DNA from: Streptosporangiaceae bacterium
Lineage (GTDB): Bacteria > Actinomycetota > Actinomycetes > Streptosporangiales > Streptosporangiaceae
Direction: 5' to 3'
Assembly: GCA_030045295.1 (NCBI GenBank)
Contig: JASIGD010000309.1
Span: 1-5,684, forward strand
DNA length: 5,684 nt
The number at the start of each line of letters is the position of its first letter. Position 1 is the stretch's first letter. Below are positions 4,962 to 5,684 of this stretch, piece after piece. The notes beneath the pieces were generated by a model, which was given only the letters and a program-made list of their open reading frames with translations, was not told where the DNA came from and searched no databases. A program made the translations under genes and the position numbers.

Positions 4962-5684
4962 GTGACGGTGGCTCAAGCAACTCCCTGGCTGATCGACCGG
5001 GGTGATCTTGTCGCTGCGCTGGATCGCGCCGCGGCGCGGACGGTGACGATCATCTCGGCGCCGGCCGGCAGCGGGAAGACGTCGCTGCTGCGCGCCTGGG
5101 CCGGCCGTCCGGGGCAGCCGCGCCGGCTCGCCGTGCTGCAGGTGCAACGTGACCAGCACGACGCCCAGCAGTTCTGGCTGGCCCTGCTCGACGCGGTCCG
5201 TGCCGCCACCGGCCCGGCTGGCGGCGCGGGGCCATCGGCGGCGACGCCTGACTTCAACGCACCGGCCATGGTCGACCGGGTGCTGTCCGAGCTCGCCGGC
5301 GCTGGCGCGGGCATCACGCTGGTCATTGATGACCTGCATGAGCTGAAATCGCCGGAGGCACTCACTGCGCTGACCCGGCTGCTGACCAGCCTTCCCGCGC
5401 GGGTGCACGCGGTGCTGGCCACGCGTCACGATCTGCGGCTGGGCCTGCACCAGCTGCGGCTGGCCGGCGAGCTGGCCGAGATCCGCGCCGCGGACCTGCG
5501 CTTTTCCGAGCGGGAAACCCGCGAGCTGCTCGATGCCTCGGGCATCGCGCTGTCCGGGGCCGGGGCCGCGCTGCTGTACCAGCGGACCGAGGGGTGGGCC
5601 GCGGGCCTGCGGCTCGCGGCGCTGTCCCTGGCCGGGCACCCCGACCCGGAGCGGTTCGTCACCGAGTTCTCCGGCAGCGACCGC
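4962..5684 (+). CDS. LuxR-family LAL (MalT-like) ATP-binding transcriptional regulator, N-terminal part
   Basis: The frame stays open for 241 codons to the window edge. Residues 33-40 are the Walker A motif APAGSGKT; Walker B is VIDDLHEL (121-128); LATRHDLRLGLHQLRLAGEL (152-171) matches the sensor region after it. EIRAADLRFSERETRELL (173-190) and TEGWAAGLRLAAL (209-221) are typical of the STAND/MalT-like module of LAL regulators. Complete members are usually 850-950 residues, with a helical repeat region and a C-terminal LuxR helix-turn-helix; those parts would lie beyond 5684. Such proteins use ATP and a ligand to switch to a DNA-binding activator and are common in actinobacterial secondary-metabolite clusters. 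I start at GTG 4962, with AAGG 7 nt upstream (4951-4954); GTG 4968 is possible. It is divergent from the leader/SDR unit across array A3, so it is a candidate, unproven, for the regulator of that unit. Confidence 0.88.
   Translation, partial: MTVAQATPWLIDRGDLVAALDRAAARTVTIISAPAGSGKTSLLRAWAGRPGQPRRLAVLQVQRDQHDAQQFWLALLDAVRAATGPAGGAGPSAATPDFNAPAMVDRVLSELAGAGAGITLVIDDLHELKSPEALTALTRLLTSLPARVHAVLATRHDLRLGLHQLRLAGELAEIRAADLRFSERETRELLDASGIALSGAGAALLYQRTEGWAAGLRLAALSLAGHPDPERFVTEFSGSDR

Noticed and set aside
4944..5639. Minus-strand frames opposite the LAL gene
   Set aside because: The plus strand carries Walker A, Walker B and the GWAAGL segment of LAL proteins; the minus frames are repetitive and featureless.

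Overview
The window is GC-rich (by eye around 70%), with strong G/C preference at third codon positions. TANNNT-type -10 boxes sit 6-7 nt in front of start codons, which suggests leaderless transcripts. These traits, together with the protein types, suggest a high-GC actinobacterium of the Streptomyces, Pseudonocardiales or Streptosporangiales kind; I cannot name the genus.

Layout. Positions 1-2150 (minus) hold the N-terminal 716 residues of a UvrA-like ABC ATPase of the short UvrA2/DrrC type, which lacks the UvrB-binding domain; its C-terminus lies outside the window. Upstream on the same strand is a complete metallo-beta-lactamase-fold hydrolase (2237-3217, GTG start). A divergent control region (3218-3451) separates it from the N-terminal half of an MFS transporter (3452-4000, plus). 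That ORF breaks off in the sixth membrane segment and looks like a remnant. It converges on, and overlaps by 13 bp, a short-chain dehydrogenase/reductase (3988-4668, minus). The reductase is preceded by a 23-codon ORF with a very strong Shine-Dalgarno sequence, and the two share an ATGA stop/start overlap. A second divergent control region (4737-4961) leads to the first 241 residues of an AAA/STAND-type LuxR-family (LAL, MalT-like) regulator that runs off the right edge (4962-5684, plus).

The most striking non-coding signal is a three-box element: GGTGA, 7 bases, TCACC, 7 bases, GGTGA, with exact 12-bp start-to-start spacing. It occurs three times (3293-3321, 3400-3428 in reverse, 4801-4829). 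The copies lie in front of the hydrolase, the MFS remnant and the leader/reductase unit, always in the same orientation relative to the gene they face. The third copy is also shared with the LAL gene. The spacers are conserved in pattern too. Two copies sit inside a larger duplicated promoter segment (3260-3324 and 4768-4832, about 80% identical). Each of these is followed, toward the gene, by a perfect palindrome just ahead of the Shine-Dalgarno sequence.

The simplest model is a small regulon in which one DNA-binding protein controls a hydrolase, an oxidoreductase, formerly a transporter, and perhaps the LAL activator. The UvrA2-like gene would be a neighbouring self-protection or drug-resistance function. 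Which protein binds the boxes, and what small molecule is involved, cannot be told from this window.
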